Positions 24,655-38,489 are shown, counted from the stretch's first letter. The stretch is 64,000 nt of DNA from Lethocerus indicus (GCA_019843655.1 JACDQD010000011.1:13062604-13126603), one strand, 5' to 3'. Notes: generated by a model from the letters alone, not told the origin. Translations and numbers: made by a program.

Positions 24655-26608
24655 CAATTCGTGTAACCTATAGTCAATATTTTGCACGAAATATAAGCTG
24701 CAAACTGATGAATGTTGTAGAATAGCCAGGAAGCGTTCTCATCTCTGTTTTATGAATACGATCCGACTCTGCAATTAATTATAGTCCCAGTTTTTCACCT
24801 TTTTTTATGATTGGTCGACTAATAAAATTCTATCGAATTATGAGAAAACTAGAAAATGAGATAGGGGGGATGTTTGGTTGGAGTGGGGGGATAGGAACGG
24901 ACGGCGAAAAAATAGAAAAATAACGACACGATAAATATGAAAGCTCTGAATAATATTCGGAGCACGTAGCAGAGCTGGAGCCGGTGTTGTGATGGGAGGG
25001 AGGGGGTTGGGGGTTCTCCTCTCACTTCCAAGTAACGAACCATAAATCTGCCTTTCAAACCCCCCGGGGGGCTGTAACTTTTATTCCGAACCAATTTGTA
25101 AATTGGATCATCAATGATTGGGGTTCGGACTTTCTGGTTTTCGATGAAACCTGAAACGCCGGTTCAATATCTGAATTCAAGAAAAACTGTACAAGTTTTT
25201 CTAATATTAATTTAATTATTATTAGATTATATTAAATCATTCAAGGATTATTGAGATGGTTCAATTCTGAGTATACAGATCACCGAATAAAAATGTATAA
25301 AATATGATATGATGTATAATTAATAGAATATTTCCAGACTTGTAATTAATTAAACCGATTTAAGTGTTAGATAATAAGCGACTGGTGGGAGTAATTCAAA
25401 ATTACGTTTTAGGCACAAATATGTCGTTCTACGACACCTATTCTTTTTCGCTTTTATCTATGATCTATTTTATTCGATGTATAGGGAATGAACGAGGTCG
25501 GTCATTATTGTTAATTAGAACTCTGCTCGGTGTCGGTGGAGCTGACTCATACGAAATACCGCCCCCGACCGATCGAACAACTAAAAGCCGAACCTGTAAT
25601 TCAGGTCGTTTCTTGTTCCTTTTTTGTTTGGTATTCGTTTTTTTATTTTAGAAAATCAGTTTCCAGGAGAAATTATGCACCCCAGTCCGACTACGTAGGC
25701 GGGGAAAATTGGAAATATCGCTGCCATTCGTTAGAAGACCACAATGAAGGTTCGAGACGTAATTACTTGCTCTGTCCCGGCGCGGTTTCTGAACATTATT
25801 TCGCGTGTCAAAAGTAACGGGAAGCATAAAAAAGTAGTAGTTGAGCATATGAATAGTTCGAGCTAAATCGATACTTTTGGACAAAATAATTCATGCATTT
25901 CTTAATGTTATTAGGCGCTGAAAATCCTTATTTTTAAGACAGCATTGCGCGTTAAAGTTGTATGGATCGGATATTTTATTTATGGCGAACAGAATAGAAA
26001 CAGATAAACTACCTCCTGACATTACACTATGATTTTGAAGGATAATGCATTTCTGTAACCCAGATTCCAGAGAATCTCTATCAAATTATGCCGAATTCAA
26101 GGGTATTAGCATAACTCCTAGCTATTCTTGGATCGGTCACTCGAAAAGGCGTGTTATCAGGGTCCGGATTGAATTAGGGGCGTTCGGATTGGGTTTTGCT
26201 TGTTAAAAAGTGACTACGTGTCCCCGTGGCACGGTGTCGGTTGTTGGTTGAGGGAAGGGAGGGGGGGTGGGAGGCCGTGGCATGACTATGTTGCACGCCA
26301 CTGCCCTCACGGAAACTGCAACAAGTACATCCAGTTCCCCATTCAACACGGTCCCATTCTTATTGCCCGCATCTTTTGCCATGCCTTTCGGCCCTTAACA
26401 ATTCGCCCGTTTTATCCTATCGCCGACTGTACGGATCACGCCCGATAACGCCCGTTCCGGTTGTATCTCTTGGGAGGAAATGGACAATAGGTGTAATCTT
26501 TTCAGTGCGTTGTACAATGATCACATATGTTACCCATCCAGACACTAAACTCGAAAATATTTTCACACTTTCGAAACTTGGAAAAACTCCAGTAACTAAT
26601 TTCCTTAC

Positions 26609-26698
26609 CTGGTGAAACCCGAGGTAGCTCTCGATGGTGTGCGTCGCGAAAAATACTTCGCCCTCGCATGTCAGTATCAGCAGAAAACCGTTGAGAGC
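26609..26698 (-). CDS. ss: spineless / aryl hydrocarbon receptor, internal exon (start of PAS-A)
   Basis: Internal coding exon of exactly 30 codons, phase 0 at both ends. Its acceptor is TTTCTCTGTTGCAG and its donor CAG|GTAAGG. It starts ALNGFLLILTCEGEVFFATH and ends TIESYLGFHQ. This is the first part of a PAS-A fold: two beta strands (GFLLIL, EVFFAT) and the helix leading to YLGF. Vertebrate AHR has an equivalent segment starting ALNGFVLVVT and ending DYLGFQQ, identical at about 17 of 30 positions by my alignment from memory. CEGEVFFATH is what I recall of insect Spineless rather than Trachealess, Single-minded or Dysfusion. PAS-A helps dimerise with ARNT/Tango and sets partner choice. The next expected segment (SD-hydrophobic-HQSVYEL) was not found between here and position 1, so that intron exceeds 26.6 kb or the exon was missed. 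Confidence 0.88.
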
Positions 26699-26979
26699 CT
26701 GCAACAGAGAAATTGTGGTAGTGTTAGTCAACTCATATAGTGAGTGGCACCTCGGTAGTTCTGGAAAATTAAAATATTTATCAAAATAAAGCAGGGGGTT
26801 TTATAGATAGGGCGGGGGAATTTATTTCGTCCCAATGTGGTCTGTATCTTGCCTTAGGCTTCGTCATTTCCAAGCAAACAACCTCACCATTGTCCCATCC
26901 TAGAAACAACAAGAGAACAAGGACAGAATCCGTATATATATCATACGTATCCCTAACTACAGCCAAAGCACCCCGTCCC

Positions 26980-27360
26980 ACTGCTCTGTAATGGGGGGAT
27001 GGATAAAGCCCTGGGACTCAGATAAACGACTCGGGGGAATAAATAAAACTGTGACTCATTCATTGATCGGCGTGGGCAGGTAGCCCGGCCAATTTCTAGC
27101 CCCGGGTGAAGGGGGCGGGGTGGTAGCTCGCCGATTAACCGAGTTAAAAGCGCCCCATTCCCCAACCGCCGCCGCCGCTTCCTTATCGGCAACGCCTAAT
27201 CGTTAGGGACACTGGCGGCCACCGCCTTAACAACCCCGGGGCATAAAACTCCTTATCTTCAGGTTTCCTACCTTCGTTATTTTCTTCGAACTCTGGCCGA
27301 CGGGCCCTCCCAACAGAGAAGCGCAGTGTGCGTTTGCCGGGCAGGGAGGGGTTAATTAGT
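26980..27360. promoter_or_regulatory. GC-rich block just downstream of the PAS-A exon's acceptor side
   Basis: A CpG-rich block with a GCCGCCGCCGC tract near 27168, about 280 bp upstream (in gene sense) of the PAS-A exon. It may be a regulatory or splicing-associated element. No coding signal. Confidence 0.25.
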
Positions 27361-27570
27361 GAAGGGTTGATTTTACATCTCTCGACCAGAAATATAAACC
27401 CGTATGAATTTTCACAAAATTAATGGATTTATTGTATTTCGTCACATTGACGGAATCATTAGACCGAAGGAATGAGTCAAGGCACACTAAACAAAAAATA
27501 TTAGTCACCTGGATACGTGAAACAGAATAGAATGAGTACAAATGTAATATCCAGAAAAGTGGACAATACA

Positions 27571-27624
27571 ATATATATAATAAAATAAAAATATATATAA
27601 TAAAATAAAAATATATATAATAAT
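27571..27624 (+). repeat. 20-bp AT-rich tandem repeat, 2.7 copies
   Basis: The unit ATATATATAATAAAATAAAA is repeated perfectly twice (27571-27610), with 14 further bases of a third copy. Exact copies imply recent expansion. Confidence 0.9.
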
Positions 27625-30369
27625 AGTGAATAATAACGTTTTAACAAAGTGTGCCTACCGGTTCTACCTGATTTCGGCAGGACTTTTCTAATAATAATAA
27701 AATAGCATATTATTGATTCATATTGGGCCCACTTTACTAGAATGGGACTTTACTGACTGTGGGATTAAATGTTTTAGTGTCTAGCAGAACTTCAGTAGAA
27801 CTTGGGGTGGTATTTCATTGATCCGGCTCGGCTAGGGGTCACTGCCTGCCATGTTTCATAATTCAGTAGTGCATAATTCCAGAACCGCGGCAAAGTACCG
27901 AGCTAATGACGAATTTCTATCTTATTTTATACGTTAAGGGTAAAAAATGGAGTAATTAAAAAGTTTCATATTTTATTTTTATTAATGTTGGCATGAATTA
28001 AAACCCGATTAGCTATTGTTGGTTAGTTCAATGGACAAGAGGTAATATGCAAAATAACACTCTTCGGATTTTACAGAGCATATGGCGCATCGGCGTAGTG
28101 AGTGTAACGGGTTTTCCTATGACCGAATTCGGCTTGAGCGAATATTGGCAGGGCCGTGAATCACACTGCAGTGCGGGACAGCGAATACCGACCGTTCATT
28201 ATTTTTACGTTCACTCCGGTGACGCCTTTCATTGCATTTCCTTTAGCTTTCGTCTGAGTCATTTGAATTTCCCCCTACCCCGTAGACCCACCCCGACTTG
28301 TCCAAATGCGACGATTGACTAGGAAATGGATTCAAAAGGAAAGATCGAAGAATATATCAATTTTGAAGTAATATAGGTGTTAATATATGGGTACAAAATA
28401 TAGCACGTCAGAGGCAGATTAGCGAAAAATTCGCTAATAAATTTATTTTATGATTGTGTAGTGCATTTATAGTTCTTGTACACATATCGTATACCATTAA
28501 TAAATGTATTAATATATGGTATACCGCCATTGTACCCATAACTTATAAATTAATTTTAAAAAAGGTAAAAAATATTAGTATATTGGGGAGCTTGATGATA
28601 TATTGCATATTAAATTTGAGAGGTAATTTTAAATTTATTTTTTCGTGATATTTTATTTCATACTAATTGCGGAAGCTGGTAATAAACAGAATCGATACCA
28701 TCCTAATGATGCATAATTATGTCCATTATACACCGCTATTCGAAATTGTCGGTTGAATTCACGCTCGACAATTGTTGAACGATGATTTTGTGCGTTCAAT
28801 TTAGCTCTCCGACGGTAGATTATATTGACTGTAGAAAATCTACGTGGTTCCATTCCGGACGGTATTGGAAGCGAGATCTGTTCCGGAACCCGAATTAGCG
28901 ACTCTACCGGTTGCGTGCATTTGTCCGGCCTTTCGGAGGTCATCATACTTGGGGCTAAATCGTCTTAATGCAACTGTCCTCGCACTGATTTCACGACGGA
29001 TTCGAGTGGGCTCACGCGATACCGAGCACACGGCAAGTAGTAGCGGTGGGGACAGAGCAGGTCGATCCCGCCTGGGGAAGTTGAAATATGATATAAATAT
29101 TCCTCGAATTCCAGATTATTAGAAACATTTTAAATTTAGACTTTTCATATTAGTTTAAAGTGTTTGTTAGCCAGGAGTTGGGATATAATTACTGTAATTT
29201 AATTTCCGTATTCTGTCCTAACCTAGACCGTCAGTTTCATGCAGTTGGTAATATAGTTACATTCAGATATATCTACTTGTTATTATTCTAAAACATTGTA
29301 CATTTCGGTTCGATGTTTTATTCATTTATTTTCAATATTCAACATATTTTAATTCGTACAAGCAGTGAATTGCGTAGTATTTTATATAGATGAATGCTGT
29401 TGATTTTGATATCCCTATCTTTTAGACAGTTGTCTGTAACAATCCCTTACAAAATGGTACACGGTAAAAGAGAATGCCTGAAAGGAAAATGGAGACGAAG
29501 AGAGGGGTTGATTTGATTGTGCGGGGGTTGGGTTTTGTCATGGGTGGAGTGGGGTTGCCAACCCCCCAATACCCCCCCCCTCACTACCAGGACAGTATAA
29601 TTGAGTCGAGAAATTAAGGCCCCCTAAGTTGGCTGCAGTGATTGGTCGGGTCCGCTCCTCTTTCGATCGGTCCTCCTCTCCCCCTTCAAAATGGCCGGGG
29701 GTGGCTTTTGTTTTACTCCCCTTTTTTTTAGAGGGGTCGGTTTCCAAGGGGGTGACTGCGCCTTGCGACACTACACAGCCCCTATCTCATTGGTCCAGTC
29801 TTCTTCGCCCCCCAACATACTGGCATGGAACCTACGCCGTACTCCAGTCTTAGCACTAACCAACCAATTTAAATTACATATAGTAAAAGACAGCCACATT
29901 TAATTATATTCTTTGCCTGTCGATAGAATTATTTTATTATTTTGTTTATAAAATAAACTTGGACATTCAAAGATATTTGAATGAATATATAAATCGAACT
30001 CGCTCAACTTTAATTTCAGTTACGGAAAATATCCCAGCGGCGGACTTGAAACCGTTTCAGTTTGGTACTTTTCCATGACAGTTGTTTCCCATCCGAAATG
30101 CATGTTCTCGAATAAATGCGAGAGAGAAATAATGAGAGTAGATTTCCGGGAAAAGGAGTAGTTGAAGGGGAATATCGAATTCGCCTGTCTGATATTGTCC
30201 GCTTTGTGGATTTATAACTTCAGTTTCCAGTTACAAACTAAGTATACTGATAAAAATATTGGACATTTGCGGAGTGTCATTTCTTTGACTACTGGTACTG
30301 CTTTCCTAATATGGTATAAAACCATTACACTGAAAATTGACTTTATGTATGGCAATTTCGTATAAGGCT

Positions 30370-31660
30370 AACCGGATCCGATGATAATTTCCCGGATTAG
30401 ACCCGAATCGTAAGTTGTGCCGTCGGACGTGTCCGAGGGGTGGCGACTGGTTTTATAAAATGTAGTAAAGTGAACGGCGGGTAGAGGGCATGCGCCGCCG
30501 CCGAACGGGGCCTCCGCGATCAATACCTAAACAACCTGGAGAACAAGGATAGGGGAGAGAGAGGGACACAAGACAGCCTACCCCGCCTATCGACCACCCT
30601 TATCTGACTCCCTCTCACCCCCAATCCACCTCTCTGTTCCGCCTCCACCTAAAAACGGGGCCCGTCCTCTCCTCGGACCCTCGTAAAACCCCCCAATAGA
30701 CGGTGCTCTCCCGTTAAAACCCCTCGTAGGTTTGAAACCCCTGAGCGTTAACTAACCCCCACGGCGTTGGAAGAGACCCGCTATAAAATGGAGAAATATT
30801 AATTCGAGATATTAACTATGTTTCAATGCATTTATACAATGATCAATTTTCATTTTTGTCAATCAACAAGAATATATTAAATAGGTCTTCCAACGTTTAC
30901 ATAAATTTTACATGGTCCCTTTATCTACTGACTTCCGGTAAGATCGCGTAGTAGCAGGGTTTGAACACCTATCTGTTCGAGATACTTCCAGTTTTGCAGG
31001 AACCACGAGTTCCGGTGGAAAGGTTTATTCTCTTACTCCCTGGGAGCGGTCCGCTTCCGACGGTTCGGAGTAAAGTTTACTGGTCCCCCGCCTCTCTGTT
31101 TTGTCTACTGTCGTCCGACCAGTCTATAGTCTGGATCGGGACACCAGCCAAATATTGCCGACGGGAAATTAGATTGTTTAATTAATTCGGAAAGCCTTGG
31201 ACAGTGCCGAAGGGAGTTAACGAGGCGGAGGTGGAACCTAGTATGGCGGGGGGACAGCTCCCGGGCGGCTACCGATAGCATCACACGTGGACAGGGACGA
31301 GGGCGGGGGGGTAGCCAACTTTAAATTTATGCGGGCCCCGGCTTTTTATCTGCTTATAAACTAGAGCGAGCCCCCGGCCGGCAGATAGCGGCCCCCCCGA
31401 GCAATATATCCCGCCACTTATCCGGCCCCCTCTTCCTTCTTCTTCTTCTTTCTCTCCCCGCTTCTCTCCCCATTTACATTATCCCGCTCCTCTCCTTGTT
31501 TTTGTCGAGGGCGCTCCTCCTCCTCTTCCTCGCCTACGCCGGCTCCCCCTCTGTAATTGGTTTACGTTTTGAAAATTATTGGCTGCCTACCGGGCGCCCC
31601 TATCGTATTACATATCGGGGCCTCTTAAGTGCTTCCGAGGGACCGCGGTCGATACCAGAA
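30370..31660. promoter_or_regulatory. Long GC-rich candidate regulatory region
   Basis: The largest CpG-rich segment of the middle intron, in two parts (30370-30780 and 30960-31660). It contains a CTT tract (31433-31453), GGGCCCCGG and TTTTTATCTG words, and no convincing exon. Confidence 0.3.
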
Positions 31661-33734
31661 CGAGGATTGGGTTTCGTGTACTTGAAAATAATTTTACTCG
31701 CTGTGCTCTGGGATCTAACTGGCTTTTCGAAAATATTTTTTATTCATTGCATATACAGTAGAGTATACAGTATATCCTTACTTCCAATATATATAGAGCA
31801 ATTTATAACGACAGATAACTTGACCTAATGCAGTCTCAAATTCTTTGAACGCTTTTAAATTGTGTCACGAAATATAAAGATACGGGGGTAGCATGAATTT
31901 TACAATATTTCGTAGCGGACATTTCTCGGGCACAGTTCATTTATTCTATTTTTTGCCTCGCTCGGTCGTCATACGACGTTTGGCACACATATGAGCTGGG
32001 CTGGCGTGCCTGGCAGGTCCAAAAACAAACAGCTTACATATTTCAAGTGGAGCCACCCCTCCTTCTCACCGACCCTCCAGGGTGGTCACGCGACAAATTC
32101 TCGCCCAACTGGAGGAAAGTAAACACGGGATTTCGATCAGTGGATTCCGTCGAGGCGTTCGATGTCTCAAGGCCTCGGTTTCGGATAGAAAATTATTTAT
32201 AAACGTGGGCTATAAGCACGAACGAAATATTCAATTTCAACGCTTAAAATAAATGACGTTCCAAAGTAATTTCCAAATTATTCTCCCCATCAATAAAAAA
32301 ATAAATAATTTATTCATCCCTATAGCTATAGCAAATACGTCTTTATAATTAGATAACAAAAAAGGATAATAAGCCATAATATAGCTTTTTGACAGCGTCA
32401 GTTCCAGTAATGCCTATTCATAATAGTGCCCACTCACAATTTTATGTAAATAAGTACTTTTAAATTTTTAATCGTGCTAAAGAAATTTCTAAAGAGTTTC
32501 ATGAACTTGTTCTTTGGTAACAAATTAAGTTTGGTAATAATAAAGTTTTATTGAATCTGCTTGCGAGCACGTCAGGAAAAGAAATTGTCTGAACAACTTG
32601 TCTTGGATCAAATATCCAATACAATATATATTTTATAACTGCCAGCTTATTTCTCGTTTTATTACGTTTGTTTGAGTAAAAAAAGTGTAGTATTGCCCCG
32701 CGAGCCGAATAATTGTCGCGGTTCTGCGGTTTCGGTGTTAACGAAGGAGTTGAGGTACAACTTCGAATTGAGTTTTCGCCGCATGCCATGTTGGCATTTG
32801 TCACGGGCGCCCTAATGTCAGCGATACGGCGCTGCTGGGCAATTAGGGCCGGGTGTGTACCGCTAATAGCGGCGGGGACGCACTTTATACTCCGGGCGCT
32901 CTATCTCTGAAAAACGTCTGAGGAACTTTCGGTCAACGACAGGCGGAAAGCCTGAACGCTGATGAGGGGGAATAACAGACCAGAGACAAGGGGAAAAACT
33001 GGGTTTGGATATTGTTCAGATGAGGTTCAGATGAAAGGCTGCAACGTTCGTAAGAATAGGGGCGTTTAACACCGTTCCCTCTTTGCAGAACGTGAAACTC
33101 CCGCATACTCCCCCATAATAAATTATGCTGTTTTCTCGGACGATAAATTAAATCTTTATACAACAAACGACGCACAACGAGCTTAAGATGTTTTCCTCGT
33201 TTAATTAACAATTATTATTATATGCTAATATCGTTGCTCTCCTCCTGTTTTATACTGTCTTCTTCTATCCTTCTGACCGTGTCCTTCTGACTCCGGACCC
33301 AGAGCTGGTTATTCATTATTCGCTTGTTTTAAACGGGCACCGGTTCTTAAACGTTCGCGAAAATTGCATGAATTATAATATTGCGTTTCTCACAGCCGTA
33401 GAGTGAATTTAACGGGAAAACTACCCCCCATATAAATATGCATTGTATTTAATGGTCTATGATTTGCGAACAGTTGAGTAATATCAACTGTAAGAATCGA
33501 ACTATTCTCCTCTAATACTGTGAATACGTCAAAATACCTCCTTGTAAACGTCAGATTTTAACACATTATCAAAGTCCTCCTACTTATGTTTGGTTGTGCT
33601 ATATGAAAATCATCATAAACGCGTTAAGTGTTCAGGAAAATTTTTCGCGGACTTTCAAATAGAGACAAAAGGGCGTAGAATTATCATAATAGGGTTGGTG
33701 TAATTAATAACAGTATGACCAAATAGGGGAGTTA

Positions 33735-33738
<4 letters not shown>

Positions 33739-33772
<34 letters not shown>
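33739..33772. repeat. (AT)n microsatellite
   Basis: Seventeen uninterrupted AT units. Confidence 0.95.
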
Positions 33773-33774
<2 letters not shown>

Positions 33775-34217
33775 CTTGGGTCGGATTTAGAATTTGGACG
33801 AGAGCTTAATTTCACGCCAAGGCCTTTGTTTTCTCACGATCCAACTTTATGTTAATCTGCCTGCATAACGTTAGTCCTTTCATGCAGGAAGGTATTTTTT
33901 AATGCCCAATTGCTGTGAGAAACAAACCGGCTCTGTTTTGACACAATCTCAGTCGTTAGAATCTACCCTGTTTTTCCGCCAACTCCAGGTGTTTTCGTGT
34001 TTGAACTTATCAATCATAGAACTTAGCAGGGGCTAATGTCTACTCGGGGGCCGGCCCGGGATTAACATTGTTCCTGTTCGAGAGGTATTTTAATGCCGTG
34101 GAAAATTGGTGTTACGACAAACAACAGTGTTATTTTCTCGAAAGATATTTCCGATAAAAGTTTTTAACTGTAATTATAATCAACCTGGCAACCTGCATCT
34201 TTCTTTGCCACCTAGTA

Positions 34218-34313
34218 GAAAATACAGTGGAAAAAATACTGGACAACAATGAAGAATCAATACAGCAATTACTAGAATTAATTAAGAATGCTACACAAAC
34301 GATAAAAACATAA
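34218..34313 (+). mobile_element. Possible retroelement ORF1 (gag-like) C-terminal scrap
   Basis: Thirty-one codons and a stop read as a charged amphipathic helix: ENTVEKILDNNEESIQQLLE, then LIKNATQTIKT. Codon-like A-rich composition and heptad-like spacing resemble the extreme C-terminus of Jockey or related LINE ORF1 proteins. There are no zinc-knuckle cysteines upstream, and no ORF2 start follows. Identification is weak. Confidence 0.22.
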
Positions 34314-35050
34314 TTTAAAAAACGGACTGCAAAACAGATAACAGCAGTCTATTCTCGCTATATAATAGAAAAAGCTTTTGGTCCCACAGTTTAGGAGTGG
34401 AAATAATTCAGGCTTTCGAAAATTATATATTGTAAACTTCCGAAGAAATTTACAGTTAATATATGCCCCGTACCGTATATTTATATGAAAAGCAGAGCTT
34501 CGGTCGAATAGAATTTCAAAATATATTGTGTTTGATTAATAAATAAATTATTGTAGTATATATATTGGGTGATACTGTTTTGTCACGTAACGTGTTTATG
34601 AACGAACATTGAGTTGCTCTCTAATGGCGCTTTGTCCAGGGCGGCTCAATTGACTGCTGGGATTGAGATGCCCCCGCCGTCGGGGGAAATAAAAAGGAGT
34701 ACCGGGCTGAATGGAGAACATGGAGGAGGAGGGTACTTGTTGCTCTGTGTTGCATGCCTCCTCCCGGCCCGGGGCCGATACCGGGTAATAGATTATTAGT
34801 GTTATTAATGATTGCGTTTTGTCGCGGGAGACATGCAACCCGCAACACAATGCCCGCGAGCACAACAATTCTAACCTTGCCCCACACTTTTCGGATACTT
34901 ACGGTAATTCTCATACAAGACAGTCTTTCATAATTAGCTTTGGTTCTAACCGTTTTAAGTTGTATACTTTATAGCCCTCTCTTCGTTGATCACATTAAGA
35001 AAGATCCACCTTTGAAACCTCGTAATATTTATATACTCTATAATCTTGGA

Positions 35051-35111
35051 CTCAGTCTATGGACTGAGATGTCCAAATAAGATATGATAATGCGGCCAAT
35101 AATCGGCCGCA
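35051..35111. repeat. Pair of short perfect hairpins
   Basis: CTCAGTC/GACTGAG around TATG (35051-35068), then TGCGGCC/GGCCGCA around AATAATC (35091-35111). They lie in otherwise AT-rich DNA. Confidence 0.6.
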
Positions 35112-37439
35112 GAAATGTTAATCCACATGTCCCAATTCAAATTGATCATTGGTAGTAGGTTCTTCGCATTCTATTTATTATGCATTCCTGCCAAGTGATT
35201 TATTATAAATACTATAATTTCAAAAACAAAATTAAGGCTTCGAATTCATTTAAATTTACGCCGAATAAAACCTGTCTGTCCAATAAAACATTGAATGATA
35301 TACAAAGTATTTATTTATTCGTAAATGGGCCGGCCTTAGGTAAAATTTGAATGTTCTAGAGGGGGCGCCATGTCTGGCGGGACGTTGAACCGCGCCCGCC
35401 TCCACCTCGGGATCAATATCGTATATTAACTTCTCTTCAGTCCTTAGGCCCTTGATAAACCCTCGAAACGAGTTCATAACGGGCTTATATTAAAAAATAT
35501 ATCGTGTAGTCCAGCCGTTATTAATTAGTTCGGACCAATTAATTTATTACTGTTGTACCGCATATTGTGTTGCAGAACGGGAAATGTATAACGTGGCATA
35601 CGAGAGAAGAAGTGTGGGCAATAGAACTGTGTAATAATATTTTTTATACTTATTCAATTCTGTGCTATGCTTGTAGGCCTTAGTGCGTAGGACCGTACCT
35701 TGTGTTCCATTTATATCGTTACTCTTAATCAATGCTAGACATCATTCTGCTGAGTTTTATTACTGTGACCGCGCGCTTATTTGCTAAAATATCCAATCGG
35801 TGGAAAATTCAACTACTCCCAATTCCATCGTATATGGGCATGCCTCGCCAGTGTAGCTATGCTTTAAATTTGTATAGGTTGTTCAGGAACAAGCTATCTG
35901 ACATAAAGCTAGTTCTATTCTATCGATTGAAATGTATAATTCGTTGAGCTCTAGCATATCTCAGGGGGACGATCGAACTCCTGAGGCTAACCGAATTCCT
36001 CAGGATAACAAATTTAAAATGTTGGTCTAACTCCAGTATACCATTGTATATCCTGCGAAGACCGTTGGTTAAATTAACGGTACCAATTCGGACGACTGAC
36101 CTCAAATATGATTGAATAATTGAAGAATGTGGGGAAGCGGCGTGTAATTTTTCAGGTTTATCTATTTCGGACGCCGTGCACCGACCAACGTCCGGAACGC
36201 ACGAACGTTCTGCTAAACGCCCCAGTTTTCATTTCGTCTGATCTCTGACCGTTTTCACGATTGTAAAATCATGTCCTGCTTGTTAGCGTTGTTCCATGCC
36301 ATGGGGCTAACGACCGCGTTGTATTAAAAAGGGTTATAACACAACGAGTTATAAGTTATGTATTTTTCCCCATCCCGAAAAGTAAGGCCAACCGCTTGTT
36401 GTGTTAAAGAAATATATAAAACAATATTTTTAAATCATCTGTCAATTCAGTTCAACTTCTGACGTATTAAAATATCTGTCTGATATTTATGTCTGATATA
36501 TATGTTATATATAAAAATACTAACTTTTTATTATTTCCTTTTACAGAGAGTAGCTGCTTGGGGCTTCTTACTTCTGAAGACTAAGGTAAGATTATATTAA
36601 TTTAACCTAATGTGCATGATTGATTTAATTCAAGTTTAAGTTCTAATTCTATAATCTTGTCAATAAAGTGAGTCATACAAATTTGACGAAAATTCAAAAA
36701 ACATACCAAAATGAAATACATGAAATAGATGTAACTTCATAGCTTATAGGAACTAACTTTGATATCATGAAATCATGAACAAAGGTGAAGGCAGGGATTC
36801 CGAACGTAAATTAACTATGGTATATATTTTAGTGTTTTAATAATTAATTAACCCAGCAGTCCGTACACCATCAATTTAAACTTACACGTAATGCTCATCG
36901 TTTATTTAAACATAAATTATTTCTTATATCTTCTGTTTAATTCGATGTTTTATAAAAACAATTACCGTTCCTATCAAAGGAGCGCGTGCATCAGATATCA
37001 AATTTAATTGATAATTTCACGGGCCGTAACTTTAGGTTTCTCCCTTTAACCGTCCGGAATCTTCATTGGAAATTCATCGCACGCAATTTTCGCTACGATG
37101 TCGGCTACGACACATGTGCGGCGTATTGTCGATTTGGACTTGGTATATCGCCTGTGGATACATCAATAGTTGTTCGATATTTTGCTCTTATCTCTTGTTT
37201 CCATCTGGGATCACTTTGTTGTGCCTTGTCACTGTCACAAGTACGCCGATGTTGCTAGGCAACCGAGGGGATATTACAAAATATTTATATATTTTGTGGG
37301 GTTTTGAGGAATTGTCTTCATAAGGTCCCTCGTTTTCACACGTTCGTTAAAGGAGATATATAAATATAGGAATTGCTCGGGGCTTGTTCACGCTGAAATT
37401 CATTGTTATATATCCCGTAATTATTTTATCCAGTGCTTC

Positions 37440-37900
37440 GGATGGCGAAAATTTAGGCGCAGTTTTTAGAAGGGAAGAATAAAACCGGCCGAAGGAATGC
37501 CTTTATTTATTAGGGGGCCGAAAACAAAAATTGGTAGAAATTAAACATTCCTCCGAGCGTAATTAATGAACCTCGAGTTCTTTCTACCGCGGAAAGGGCC
37601 ATTAATAATGGGCGGGACATCCCTAAGGGGAGCGAGGGGGGAGGGGGGCTTAAAAATTGTTCATTCCAAGTAGAACAGAAGAAGTGGGGTAAGAGAAAGA
37701 GGGGGGGAGAGAGAGAGAGAGGTTGATTAATGGTGCCTAATAAAGATTATTACCGTCGGATAAACTTAATGCCAGAAATGAAACCGCCGTGTTTCGCTCC
37801 CGCCCGTAAGCTTTAGAATTATTGCCTCTCTCGGCCGGTTCAAACACCCGAAACCGCGTTGAGTTTCGATATGATTTCTGGAAAACGGTTAATATTCGAG
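37440..37900. promoter_or_regulatory. GC-rich candidate regulatory block with PBC-Hox-like site
   Basis: A (GA)n tract (37707-37721) is followed directly by TGATTAATGG (37724-37733), a perfect PBC-Hox composite. CpG-rich sequence lies on both sides. GA tracts beside such sites are typical of GAGA-factor-bound insect enhancers; here this is inference. Confidence 0.35.
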
Positions 37901-38489
37901 TTTTCAGAATGTGTATAAATCAAGTATTTTTCTTTGTTTTATATTTTTTGTTATATCGGGACTCTAGAAACAGATAAGTGAGCCGGCCGCCAGAAGTCTT
38001 CTCAAGTTTGGTAAATAGTTGGTAAAAAATGGAAATCATCGCATTATAACACAGTATAGGATATGTTTAATTCTAATGTTATTCCTCGAAACTATATTGT
38101 AGGTATATAATAGTTATACAGTCAATGGTTCAATATACTATATATATACTCAATGGCTTAGCATACGCGTCACTCTTCGAAATGTCAGTGCTTCGGTTTC
38201 GGAAGTGGAAGAACAAATTTTCACATCCAGGGTGAAAGAAACTTTCTTCATACCCGTCATTCCTCTTAATTTTCATAATAGTTTCAAAATGGTATTTAAG
38301 GACTTCAAGAATCCCTTCAAGATCCTTCTTCTCCCTTCGGCTGAATACTATTGCAGGATATTTTCTCTAAAATCAAATCCCTCCTAGCCATAATCGCTAC
38401 ACGTCTACCTACGTCTACTTTACTCCAATTAATTTAGGTTAGGTCGTTTATATCTGACGCCTGTTTTAGTCTGTCCCGGATTGAAAATT

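Larger units (their letters stand above)
1..26608 (-). other. ss: spineless intron downstream of PAS-A exon (partial)
   Basis: Everything below the donor at 26603-26608 is read as the next intron, of which at least 26.6 kb lies here. I looked on the minus strand for the HQSVYEL segment expected in the following exon and did not find it. The stretch carries a partial hammerhead-like repeat, two diverged direct repeats, AT, CT and ATT microsatellites, a Jockey RT fragment and many GC-rich blocks. AT-rich parts such as 1360-2480, 3000-3890, 5060-6180, 7960-8440, 9160-9600, 9830-10500, 18640-19800 and 24660-26160 hold nothing I can name. An unrecognised short exon on either strand cannot be excluded. 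Confidence 0.65.

Noticed and set aside
26609..26698. Assignment to Dysfusion, Trachealess, Single-minded, Clock or Met instead of AHR/Spineless
   Set aside because: Those families differ in this segment (for example DGF instead of NGF, or YISE instead of FFAT), and the FLQ-ALNGF join with YLGFHQ is characteristic of AHR.
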